Of a DNA stretch of 64,000 nt, positions 1 to 7,753 are shown in pieces. Source of the stretch: Herpetosiphon giganteus (GTDB taxonomy: Bacteria > Chloroflexota > Chloroflexia > Chloroflexales > Herpetosiphonaceae). Each line of letters opens with the position of its first letter. The stretch's first letter is position 1. The stretch is from the NCBI RefSeq assembly GCF_016907925.1, contig NZ_JAFBCZ010000016.1, forward strand, positions 62,001-126,000. Reading direction: 5' to 3'. Below the pieces are notes generated by a model. The model had not been told where the DNA came from and did no database searches. It was given only the letters and a program-made list of their open reading frames with translations. Both the position numbers and the translations under genes were made by a program.

Positions 1-65
1 CAAGCAATGTAGCGCTGCATAATTGGCTTGGGAATAAATGGCCGCACTCGGCTTTTCCACGACAT
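1..65 (-). CDS. partial CDS, start of an unknown protein running off the left edge
   Basis: Only the first 21 codons are in the window, beginning MSWKSRVRPFIPKP and continuing past position 1. The ATG at 63-65 is preceded by AAGGA with a six-base spacer, a good ribosome binding site. It lies 11 bases after the stop of the heptose kinase gene and on the same strand, so it is probably the next gene of the surface-glycan operon. The fragment is too short to assign a family. Confidence 0.6.
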   Translation of the reverse strand, partial: MSWKSRVRPFIPKPIMQRYIA

Positions 66-76
66 AGCGATTCCTT

Positions 77-1060
77 TTACACTGAATAAAGGCTGGTGAT
101 TGCTTGCGATAATTCGGCCAGATCGACGGTGGCCGTGCCAACTTTGCCCACCACGATGCCCGCCGCGATATTGGCCAATTGCATGGCCTGCTCCAAACTG
201 CTGCCGCTGGCCAAGGCCAAGGCCAAAATGGCTACGACCGTATCGCCTGCTCCGGTCACATCGTAGACATTGCGAGCGTGGGTTGGCAAAAAAACTGGCG
301 CATGTTGGTTGCGATAGAGTGCCATGCCATCAGCGCTGCGGGTGATAATAAGCGCCGCGCCTTGCAGCAAATCCAATAAGTGATCGGCGGCACGTTGCAG
401 TTGTTCAAGGCTGTGTAAGCTGAGGCCAGTGACGACCTGGGTTTCTTGCAGATTAGGCGTAATCACGCTGGCTTGGGCATAGCGCTGATAATTGATGCCC
501 TTGGGATCAACGACCACTGGAATATTGTAACGCCGCGCTTGTTGAATCACATGTTGGCAAACCCGCTCTGTGAGCACGCCCTTGGCATAATCGGAGAGAA
601 TGCAAACCTGACAATTTGCAATCTGCTTATCAACCCACGCACACAACGCAGTTTCGCTGGCCGCATCGAGCGTAGTGTTGACCTCGCTATCATAGCGCAA
701 CATCTGTTGGTTATGGGCGATAATCCGCGTTTTGAGCGTGGTTGGGCGTTGGGCCTTGATCAAGCCGCTGCTTTCGCCAACGCCCGCCTGTTCGAGCGCC
801 AATTTAAGCTGTTGGGCAGCCAGATCGTCACCAATTACGCCGCCAAGTAGCACTTCTGCATTGAGCGCGGCAATGCTAGCGGCCACGTTGCTGGCTCCAC
901 CAGGCCGATAGCTGCGCGAGCGCACATTGACGATTGGCACTGGCGCTTCGGGCGAAATCCGCGTAACATCGCCCCAAATATATTCATCGAGCATCACATC
1001 GCCAACAATTAAGACCCGTTGTTGGCTTAATTTGGCCAGCGTTGCGGTTAATTCATGCAC
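77..1060 (-). CDS. D-glycero-beta-D-manno-heptose-7-phosphate kinase-like PfkB carbohydrate kinase
   Basis: A 327-residue PfkB/ribokinase-family kinase resembling the N-terminal kinase domain of HldE (RfaE domain I), which phosphorylates heptose 7-phosphate at C1 on the way to ADP-heptose. The N-terminal GDVMLDEYIWG and PGGASNVA motifs bind sugar, and DVTGAGDTV near residue 270 carries the catalytic base and anion hole. The C-terminal nucleotidyltransferase domain of bifunctional HldE is absent. Its start overlaps the end of the upstream GT9 gene by 8 bases, so the two are co-transcribed. The GT9 neighbour, whose family includes heptosyltransferases, favours a heptose substrate, but another sugar kinase specificity cannot be excluded. 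Confidence 0.85.
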   Translation of the reverse strand: MHELTATLAKLSQQRVLIVGDVMLDEYIWGDVTRISPEAPVPIVNVRSRSYRPGGASNVAASIAALNAEVLLGGVIGDDLAAQQLKLALEQAGVGESSGLIKAQRPTTLKTRIIAHNQQMLRYDSEVNTTLDAASETALCAWVDKQIANCQVCILSDYAKGVLTERVCQHVIQQARRYNIPVVVDPKGINYQRYAQASVITPNLQETQVVTGLSLHSLEQLQRAADHLLDLLQGAALIITRSADGMALYRNQHAPVFLPTHARNVYDVTGAGDTVVAILALALASGSSLEQAMQLANIAAGIVVGKVGTATVDLAELSQAITSLYSV

Positions 1061-2090
1061 GATGAATCTCCAATTCGATCAGCTCATGGGCGGGCCGCGG
1101 CTTGATATAATCCACATTTAAGGGCTGACCAACTAAGGCCAATTGGTCTTCGACCGCTGCCAGCACTTGCTCGAGCGTAATTTCCTGCATACATTGGCGC
1201 TCGATTGGGCAATTCTCCCACAGCCAACATGGCGCACAATTTAATGGCGTGTACAAATTGCTGTTGCAGCTATAGCCCGATTGAAATGGCGCTTCACGGC
1301 CACCAAAAATAATCACCGAACGGCAATCGACAGCCCGTGCGAGGTGCATTTGAAAGCCAACAAAGCCAATAAATAATTGCGCCGCCTGCAAAATTGCTGC
1401 CGATTCACGGATGCTCGCTTTACCTCGTAGATCAAGCACATGCTCAAGTTTGGGATCGCTGGGCATGCCAAGTTGAACTACCGTAAAGCGTTTGGCTAAT
1501 TCATTAACTACAATTTGCATCCGTTCGGGATACCATTCTTTGGTGGCGATCGGATAACGTGCTGCTAAAATTGAGCTTTGCACCACAATATAGGGCTTGG
1601 AAATAATATGTTGTGAACATTCAGCCGCAGTTAAATGCAAATAAGGCCGGATACCAACCGGATAATCAATCCCCAGCACTGAAGCCATATTAGTAATTAG
1701 ATGTTGCTGCGGTGGTAAATCACGGCCTTGCTCTTTAATATGGGTCGTATAATTCAGCCGTTTAAAGGCCATGTTGTGTTGTTCGATAATTTTAAAATAG
1801 TATGGCATAACTGGAATAATTCCAGCAACATCAGGATTATGGGCGAATAATTCGGGATTGTTAGTTTGCATCCACAGGTCAGCTTCGCCATGTTCGCGTA
1901 ACGCGCGAAAAATTGCTGTACATAATAATTGGTCGCCAAGACCACCGCCAAAGCCTAGTACTCGCTTGATTATTGGCTTGCGCAGGTGCAAATTTAAATG
2001 CCACCAACGTGGTATGAATTTACTTTGCCAATCGTAGCGCAAGCGACGCTGAACCCGCGCTAAAAATGAAATTTGGTTTGGATCTGCCAC
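1053..2090 (-). CDS. glycosyltransferase family 9 (heptosyltransferase-like)
   Basis: A 345-residue GT9-type transferase of the GT-B fold. The N-terminal nucleotide-fold loop GFGGGLGDQLL and the C-terminal FVGFQMHLARAVDCRSV segment (usual donor-site position) match ADP-heptose:LPS heptosyltransferases. A cysteine-rich segment near residue 285 (CAPCWLWENCPIERQC) is a variant of the motif often seen before the C-terminus in this family. It probably adds heptose or a related sugar to an exported surface glycan at the inner face of the membrane. It overlaps the kinase gene by 8 bases and starts two bases after the methyltransferase gene. Confidence 0.85.
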   Translation of the reverse strand: MADPNQISFLARVQRRLRYDWQSKFIPRWWHLNLHLRKPIIKRVLGFGGGLGDQLLCTAIFRALREHGEADLWMQTNNPELFAHNPDVAGIIPVMPYYFKIIEQHNMAFKRLNYTTHIKEQGRDLPPQQHLITNMASVLGIDYPVGIRPYLHLTAAECSQHIISKPYIVVQSSILAARYPIATKEWYPERMQIVVNELAKRFTVVQLGMPSDPKLEHVLDLRGKASIRESAAILQAAQLFIGFVGFQMHLARAVDCRSVIIFGGREAPFQSGYSCNSNLYTPLNCAPCWLWENCPIERQCMQEITLEQVLAAVEDQLALVGQPLNVDYIKPRPAHELIELEIHRA

Positions 2091-2092
2091 AA

Positions 2093-2767
2093 CTAGGCCT
2101 CAATTTTCTCGCACACCAATTCCCACGAATAAATATCAACATCGGGATTTTCGTGGATAAACTTGGTTTGACCTAGTTCACGCAACAAGCCTTTGACAAA
2201 CTCCAGCGAAAAATGGGCATGCTTATGATGTGGATTGTAGGGCTGGCCAGTTTTTTGGCAATGTACCCGAAAGCGTTGCTCATCAGGGCAGAAAATAACC
2301 AAACGTCCGCCAACTTTCAATACCCGCAACCATTCTTTTAATGCAGCTTTGGTATCGTCAAAATCTTCGAGCAAGTGCGACGAATAAATATAATCGATCA
2401 CATTATCGGCAAACCAATACAAATTATCGGCATCGCCGCCCAATTGCACTGGATATTGACCAACAGCAGTATACGGTTGCGGCAAATCGACCCGCACGGC
2501 ACGAGGATTAATTGGGTCGCCACCAAAGCCTAAATCTAAACCATAGCCAACACAAAATGGGTCGAGCCGCGCACGACATTTCGAGGTTTCGCTGGCCCAA
2601 GCCCATTTGGTGGTACGTTTGGCCTGAATTTTTGGCAAAATTGTGCGCATCGCCGAACGGGCAACCTTTTCGACACCAAAGGCGCGGCTGACCGTTTTGA
2701 GTGCTGGCAAAGCCCGCAGATAATTTTTCCAAACAATTTGGCGTGTGCGAGCAATATATTTAGTCAT
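2093..2767 (-). CDS. class I SAM-dependent methyltransferase
   Basis: A 224-residue methyltransferase of the Methyltransf_11 type. LDLGFGGDPINP near residue 70 is a variant of the SAM-binding glycine loop; WFADNVIDYIYSSHLLEDF is the motif IV region, followed by LKEWLRVLKVGGRLVIFCPD, a typical post-motif strand. I chose the ATG at 2765-2767 because it makes an 8-base overlap with the stop of the upstream GT4 gene; an in-frame start further upstream would extend deeper into that gene. In this operon it probably modifies a sugar or terminates chain growth, but its acceptor is unknown. Confidence 0.8.
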   Translation of the reverse strand: MTKYIARTRQIVWKNYLRALPALKTVSRAFGVEKVARSAMRTILPKIQAKRTTKWAWASETSKCRARLDPFCVGYGLDLGFGGDPINPRAVRVDLPQPYTAVGQYPVQLGGDADNLYWFADNVIDYIYSSHLLEDFDDTKAALKEWLRVLKVGGRLVIFCPDEQRFRVHCQKTGQPYNPHHKHAHFSLEFVKGLLRELGQTKFIHENPDVDIYSWELVCEKIEA

Positions 2768-4001
2768 GGCGCGAATCCTTGTTACAGGCAGCGTACAGCG
2801 CTGCTTCAACCCGATCGATCATCGTGGTCATGCGAAACTCGCGATCAACAATCGCGGTCGCTTGCTGGCGTAGTTTTTCAGCTAAGGCTGGTTGGGTGAA
2901 TAACGTGGCAATATGGGCGGCGCAGCCAGCGGCATCGTCGCGAGCAAAGACCATGCCAGTTTCTTCGTGCTTGATAATTTCAGTCGTGCCGCCAGTATCC
3001 GAGCCAACCACCACCAAGCCCATGGCCAAGGCCTCAACCACGGTGATGCTAAATGGCTCGTCCCAGCGCGATGGGAAAATCAGAATATCGTGGTTGGCGT
3101 AAATGTCGGGCAGTTCTTGGCGCGGTAATTTGCCCCGCCAATCGACGCTTTGGCTGATGCCCAGTGTTTCGGCGTAGCGCTGCATGTCGCTGGTGTATTC
3201 GGCGGAAAGCCCAGCACCCACAATCGAGAGCGTCGCTTGTGCGAAGCCATGGTTTTGTTGCACCAAGGCAAAGGCTTCGAGCAAGGTTTCCATGCCTTTG
3301 TGGCCAGAAATTTGGCCAACGAATAACAGGCGCTGGCCCATCGCTGCTGAGCGTTCGCGGCGCACAAATAAATCGTAATCAACGCCCCAACGAATAACGT
3401 GAGTGTTGGGCATGGGGCCAATTGGCTGGGTTTGCTTGAGCAAAAAGTCGCTGGCAAAAATTGCATTCGCATAGCTAATGGGCAGATGATTACGAAAGCC
3501 AGTTTTGCGCCCTAGCTTCCAGCCCAGCAGTTTGCGCCCAAGCCAACGCAACGGGTGGCGCGGCATATAGTGCCATGGATCGAAAATGCCAATCCGAATT
3601 GGCCAGTGATCGGAGATGAAAAAGACGGTGCGATAGCCCTGATCTTGTAGCATGCGCACTGCCGACATCGATGCTTGGTAAAAGCTCCACACAAACACAA
3701 TATCGGGTTTTAGCGCTTTGGCAAGCGCTAAAATACGCGGCTGATTGTGCATTTCGCGTTCGTACAAACGCCGTTGATGGGCGAGTGTGGTTTGAGCTAC
3801 AGGGTGAATATCGATCGTCAATGAGCGCTCGACAAAACCTTCGCGCACTTCGCGATCCACGCCGTAGGTGCTGGTGAGCACGGTTACATCGTGGCCTTTG
3901 GCTCGCAATCCGGCAACCACATCGCCACAACCAACCTCATAGCCGCCGATATAGTGCGGCGGAAACAAGCTGGTCAATACCAGAATCTTTAATGGTTGCA
4001 T
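2760..4001 (-). CDS. glycosyltransferase family 4 (GT-B)
   Basis: A 413-residue retaining glycosyltransferase of family 4. The N-terminus ILVLTSLFPPHYIGGYE is the typical acceptor-side strand with a glycine loop. The C-terminal donor domain has LLFVGQISGHKGMETLLEAF and the E-x7-E region EPFSITVVEALAMG, followed by GSDTGGTTEII. It is a cytoplasmic enzyme that transfers a sugar from a nucleotide-sugar donor, here presumably onto the glycan exported by the adjacent ABC system. Its start codon overlaps the stop of the ATP-binding gene as TAATG, indicating translational coupling. The donor sugar cannot be read from sequence. Confidence 0.88.
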   Translation of the reverse strand: MQPLKILVLTSLFPPHYIGGYEVGCGDVVAGLRAKGHDVTVLTSTYGVDREVREGFVERSLTIDIHPVAQTTLAHQRRLYEREMHNQPRILALAKALKPDIVFVWSFYQASMSAVRMLQDQGYRTVFFISDHWPIRIGIFDPWHYMPRHPLRWLGRKLLGWKLGRKTGFRNHLPISYANAIFASDFLLKQTQPIGPMPNTHVIRWGVDYDLFVRRERSAAMGQRLLFVGQISGHKGMETLLEAFALVQQNHGFAQATLSIVGAGLSAEYTSDMQRYAETLGISQSVDWRGKLPRQELPDIYANHDILIFPSRWDEPFSITVVEALAMGLVVVGSDTGGTTEIIKHEETGMVFARDDAAGCAAHIATLFTQPALAEKLRQQATAIVDREFRMTTMIDRVEAALYAACNKDSRHD

Positions 4002-5284
4002 TAATCGCGATCCTCTTGCGCCGTTTCAGGCCACTGCCACTGCCCGCTCAGCCGTACATTGCCTGCATAATCGAGCCGACTCATTGATGGTGGCGTGCTA
4101 GGGCCGGGCAAAATCTCGACTTGCGCGCAACCAGGCAGATAATCCAGCGCACTGCCATCACCAGAACGCACGCCAACATCGAGCAAATAGATGCCTGGTT
4201 GAAGATTGAGCGTGTCGATGGTGCTAGTGAGTTGGCCATGCTGGCCGCGCTTGATTTGGTAGCGTGGCGCGTTCAAATCGCTATCAACCGTCATCAAGCG
4301 TGTGCCTTCGAGCGAGGAAAAGCCATAGCCAAACGAAACGCCATAAACATCGGCATAGGCTTCGTAGTTGAAACTGACGTTGAGCGCTTCGCCATGCAAA
4401 ATTGGCTCGCCATGATTGAAGGTCAAATCGTTGATTTTGAAGCGTTTGCCATAATCGTAATGGCGCACGGCCTCGCGCAAATCGACGCGCGAGCTGCTTG
4501 AGGTCACAGTTTCCATTAAATATTCGTTGACGATCGAGGCCGATGGGCCATCTTTGAGCACTGTGCCTTTGTTGAGCCAAATAACGCGTTGACATAAGCT
4601 GCGAATTGCTGCCATATTGTGGCTAACAAACAGCACTGTGCGGCCATTCTGGGCAACTTCGCCCATTTTGCCCAAACATTTCTTTTGAAACTGAGCATCA
4701 CCAACCGCCAATACTTCATCGACGATCAGAATTTCTGGCTCAAGGTGGGCGGCAACTGCGAAGGCCAAGCGCAAATACATGCCGCTGGAATAATGCTTAA
4801 CCATCGTGTCGATAAATTGCTCAACTTCAGCAAAAGCCACAATTTCATCGAATTTGCGGTTAATTTCGGCGCGGCTCATGCCGAGAATTGCCCCGTTGAG
4901 ATACATATTTTCGCGGCCTGTGAGGTCGGGATGAAAGCCGGTGCCAACTTCGAGCAAGGTGCCAACCCGCCCACGAATCATGGCCGAGCCAGCGGTTGGC
5001 TCGGTGATGCGCGACAGCACTTTTAACAACGTGCTTTTGCCAGCGCCGTTGTGGCCAATAATTCCCACGACCTCACCTTGATTGACATCGAACGAGACAT
5101 CGCGCAACGCCCAAAACTCTTTGGTTGCGGCTTGGGTGCCTTGGCCACGTAGCGCCGAACGCAAACGCCTGGCTGGCGCAAGCATGGCATCGGACACAGT
5201 TTCGCGAAAGGTTTTCTGAAACGAATTCGCCCCAATGCGAAATTGCTTACTTAAATGCTCGACCTGAATCGCAATCTCGCTCAT
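4001..5284 (-). CDS. wzt: polysaccharide/O-antigen ABC exporter ATP-binding protein (Wzt-like)
   Basis: A 427-residue ATPase of the ABC-2 polysaccharide export class. Walker A is GHNGAGKST near residue 78, the signature is YSSGMYLRLAF, and Walker B is ILIVDEVLAVGD. After the ATPase domain comes an extra beta-rich region of about 160 residues (from about 265), the position of the Wzt carbohydrate-binding domain that recognises the glycan terminus. The gene is two bases downstream of the permease gene and overlaps the GT4 gene at one base. Together with the permease it forms the exporter for the glycan built by the downstream enzymes. Confidence 0.92.
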   Translation of the reverse strand: MSEIAIQVEHLSKQFRIGANSFQKTFRETVSDAMLAPARRLRSALRGQGTQAATKEFWALRDVSFDVNQGEVVGIIGHNGAGKSTLLKVLSRITEPTAGSAMIRGRVGTLLEVGTGFHPDLTGRENMYLNGAILGMSRAEINRKFDEIVAFAEVEQFIDTMVKHYSSGMYLRLAFAVAAHLEPEILIVDEVLAVGDAQFQKKCLGKMGEVAQNGRTVLFVSHNMAAIRSLCQRVIWLNKGTVLKDGPSASIVNEYLMETVTSSSSRVDLREAVRHYDYGKRFKINDLTFNHGEPILHGEALNVSFNYEAYADVYGVSFGYGFSSLEGTRLMTVDSDLNAPRYQIKRGQHGQLTSTIDTLNLQPGIYLLDVGVRSGDGSALDYLPGCAQVEILPGPSTPPSMSRLDYAGNVRLSGQWQWPETAQEDRD

Positions 5285-5286
5285 TG

Positions 5287-6153
5287 TTACACCATATCTG
5301 CAAATTGTTTTTCAACGCGGCGGAAATATAACGCTCCGGTGATCAGCAGGAAAAGGGCAATGCCAACTGATGGCAGCATCGTTGACCACGTGATTTGGCC
5401 AGTGCCAAGCAGCGACCAACGAAAGCCATCGATCACCCCAGCCATTGGATTCAGCCCATACAACCAGCGCCATTGGTTGGGAATTAAGCTGCTGGAGTAG
5501 GCAACTGGGCTGCCATATTGCCAAAGCTGCGCCATAAACGGAATGACGTAGCGAATATCACGAAACTGCACATTTAATGCAGATAACCATAAACTTACAC
5601 CTAAGCCTGTGATGATCACCAAAAGAATAAAGAGCGGCAACGCTAGCATGCGGATGGTTGGCGTAATATCAAACCACAGCAACATGCCAAACATCACCAC
5701 AAAGGCAATCGCAAAATCGACCAAGCCACCAAGCACGGTCGAGATTGGCACGGTTAAGCGGGGAAAATAGACTTTTTTGATCAGGTTTGCGTTGCCGACT
5801 AGGCTATTTGAGCCTTGGCTGAGGGCGTTGGCAAACAGCGCCCATGGCACCAGCGCCGTAATCGAAAAAGCTTCGTAGGCGATGCCATCCGAGGGCAACT
5901 TGGCCAGCCTGCCGAAAATCAGCGTAAAGACAATCATCGAAAACACTGGTTGGATAATTGCCCATGCTGCGCCAAGCACTGTCTGTTTATAACGGACTTT
6001 GACATCGCGCCAAATCAGAAAAAACAGTAATTCACGGTAGGCCCAAAGTTCGCGCAATTGCAACGAAACCCAGCCATTCGATGCTTCTATCCGCGTGATG
6101 GGGGTTGTTTGTAACGTCGTGGAGGCTCTTTGCACTGTTTTCTCACCACACAA
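5287..6153 (-). CDS. wzm: polysaccharide ABC exporter permease (Wzm-like, ABC-2 type)
   Basis: A 288-residue integral membrane protein with about six hydrophobic segments. The N-terminal stretch FFLIWRDVKVRYKQTVLG is characteristic of ABC-2 polysaccharide export permeases, followed by GAAWAIIQPVFSMIVFTLIF. It forms the channel for the lipid-linked glycan. It is the first gene of the operon in this window, with a strong extended -10 box just upstream. The ATG at 6153 lacks a clear ribosome binding site; a GTG at 6135 preceded by GGTGAG is a good alternative start and would remove six residues. Confidence 0.92.
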   Translation of the reverse strand: MCGEKTVQRASTTLQTTPITRIEASNGWVSLQLRELWAYRELLFFLIWRDVKVRYKQTVLGAAWAIIQPVFSMIVFTLIFGRLAKLPSDGIAYEAFSITALVPWALFANALSQGSNSLVGNANLIKKVYFPRLTVPISTVLGGLVDFAIAFVVMFGMLLWFDITPTIRMLALPLFILLVIITGLGVSLWLSALNVQFRDIRYVIPFMAQLWQYGSPVAYSSSLIPNQWRWLYGLNPMAGVIDGFRWSLLGTGQITWSTMLPSVGIALFLLITGALYFRRVEKQFADMV

Positions 6154-6529
6154 TGTTTGTTAACAGACGAAGCCATTATAGCATATCACGCTTGGCTTGG
6201 CAGTTTGTTAGGAGTAGGGATCGATCGTTGGAGGTCGGGGATCAGTTTTGATCTACGAAGGAAAAGAGGCTCTAGGCTATGGGCTATGGGCTTTTGGCTC
6301 TTGACGTTACCAACACATGTCCGATAGCCAATAGCCCATAGCCATATATCCTCTGCGCCGCTGCGTTAAATGCCTCCCCACGAAGGACACGAAGGATCGG
6401 AACCACGAAGAGCGCGAAGGACGCGAAAGTTGAGTTTTTTCGCCCCAGATTGGCCCAAATTTTCATGATTATGCTTCCGATAGCCTAGAGCCAATAGCCA
6501 ACAGCCAAACCTCCTCAACGTCGCGGCAG
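6154..6529. repeat. intergenic region filled with 7-mer and 9-mer tandem repeats
   Basis: No gene is seen in this gap beyond the operon promoter at its left end. It contains inverted NATAGCC-type heptamers: the complementary strand at about 6272-6297, three units at 6323-6343 and four units at 6479-6506. Between them are a GCAGAG-family segment near 6350-6370 and imperfect 9-mers of the CACGAAGGA type at about 6390-6430. The opposite orientation of the first two TAGCC blocks would let the region fold into a hairpin. Confidence 0.75.
6172..6183 (-). promoter_or_regulatory. extended -10 promoter for the glycan export operon
   Basis: Reading the minus strand, TGCTATAAT is a perfect TATAAT (6175-6180) with the TGn extension. 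A weak CTGCCA lies 17 bases upstream. Transcription would begin near 6168, about 15-35 bases before the permease start. Confidence 0.55.
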
Positions 6530-7387
6530 CTAATCATGCTCCGGTTTCGTACCTGTGGCATCAACATAGGCATGAATGCGGGGGTAGGTATAGCTATCGG
6601 ATTCGCTGATGTAAATGGTGCGCAAACCGTAGACTAAATTATCGGTTTGAATTTGGCTCAACATATCGTGGGCTTTGATGGTTGGATCGATGCTCTGCCA
6701 AATGCGCTCAAAATCGGGCAGTTGCATCAAACTGGTAATTTTCTCTTGATACCACGATTCAAATTGGCAGGTGCGATTGGCCTGTTGAAAACTGTAGACA
6801 TAGCTGCGGGCGACCCGATCCCATTGCAAACCACCTTTATTTAAAAGCTTGCGGGCTGAATAATTCACAGAATCAAACATGAAGTGCAAGATATTGCGAT
6901 GTTGTTCGGGAATGTTCTCAAAGCGTAGCCCCAAAAATTGCTGAAAAACATGCACCATCGGTTGATTAATCGCCAACAAATCCCAAACTTGATTAACCAA
7001 AAATGCCGGATAGACCAAAATATCGAGTAAATTTTGATATTGGGCAATTTGGGCATCGAGGGCTACCCCGCTAAGAATATCAGGATCTTCGGCGTAGCCC
7101 GCGCTCCGCAACAGATGGTTGCGCTCATGGGTTGGGCATTCCAACAAACTGGCAATTCCACGCACAACATGTTCGGCTACCTGATTTTTGGCCCTTTGCT
7201 CGAGCAGGCGTTTATAGGTTGGATATTCGGCCCAAATTGCTTGTTGGCTAAAAGGATTAGGCTGCTTTTTTTGTTTATTGTGCCAAAGCTGATCTTCAAA
7301 GGCGCGCTTGCGTTGAATCCGAATAGTTTCGGCAGCAGCAATAAAGGCAGCGTTAATTTGTCCAGCCCGATCGTTAATTTTCGTCAT
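6530..7387 (-). CDS. XRE-type regulator with MmyB-like ligand-binding domain
   Basis: A 285-residue protein. Residues about 30-105 resemble the helix-turn-helix of MmyB-type regulators (FSQQAIWAEYPTYKRLLEQR, then VVRGIASLLECPTHERNHLL and RSAGY). The rest follows the MmyB-like ligand-binding domain pattern: VYPAFLVNQVWDLLAINQP, a conserved RN (PEQHRNILHFMF), then a tryptophan-containing WDRVARSYVYSF segment. In this family the C-terminal domain is thought to bind a small hydrophobic ligand. It is transcribed divergently from the giant secreted protein, with a strong inverted repeat between them, so it may regulate that gene. The helix-turn-helix is less conserved than usual. Confidence 0.65.
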   Translation of the reverse strand: MTKINDRAGQINAAFIAAAETIRIQRKRAFEDQLWHNKQKKQPNPFSQQAIWAEYPTYKRLLEQRAKNQVAEHVVRGIASLLECPTHERNHLLRSAGYAEDPDILSGVALDAQIAQYQNLLDILVYPAFLVNQVWDLLAINQPMVHVFQQFLGLRFENIPEQHRNILHFMFDSVNYSARKLLNKGGLQWDRVARSYVYSFQQANRTCQFESWYQEKITSLMQLPDFERIWQSIDPTIKAHDMLSQIQTDNLVYGLRTIYISESDSYTYPRIHAYVDATGTKPEHD

Positions 7388-7753
7388 TGCTTCTTTGACT
7401 TTTTCAAGGATAAACCACCTTTTTTGATGCTACCAAGCCTTTGAAACAATGTCAAGTTGCCTTGATTTAGCGTAACAAAACCCTAGACAAATATCTAGCC
7501 AAATAGGTGCGAAGCCGCTATGCTAGGTCGTAGAAGGTCGCCATATGCATCAGTTTGTGGGAGAGTTGGGCAGATACGACAGGATTGACATATTGGGGTA
7601 TGTCAATCCTGTTGCTATTTAAACTCGCTTAATCGTGCCAAGCAGCGTAAGATTGTTGCTACCGACTGCTCATTTGTTACAACTCCTAATTTTTAAACCC
7701 CAATTTCAGCCCTTGAATGCTTGGGTGCTAGGCAACGTATGCATGAGGTGGCT
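7388..7753. other. divergent intergenic region
   Basis: This gap separates the MmyB-like regulator from the giant secreted protein and has no recognisable gene. It holds the 14-base perfect inverted repeat described separately and a small CTAGA-N6-TCTAG palindrome near 7482-7500. I saw no convincing paired -35/-10 boxes. Confidence 0.5.
7579..7612. promoter_or_regulatory. 14-base perfect inverted repeat, candidate operator or terminator hairpin
   Basis: Arms ACAGGATTGACATA (7579-7592) and TATGTCAATCCTGT (7599-7612) are exact reverse complements around a TTGGGG loop. It is about 140 bases upstream of the secreted-protein start. The downstream tail (TGCTATTT) is only moderately T-rich, so an operator is as likely as a terminator. 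Confidence 0.6.
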
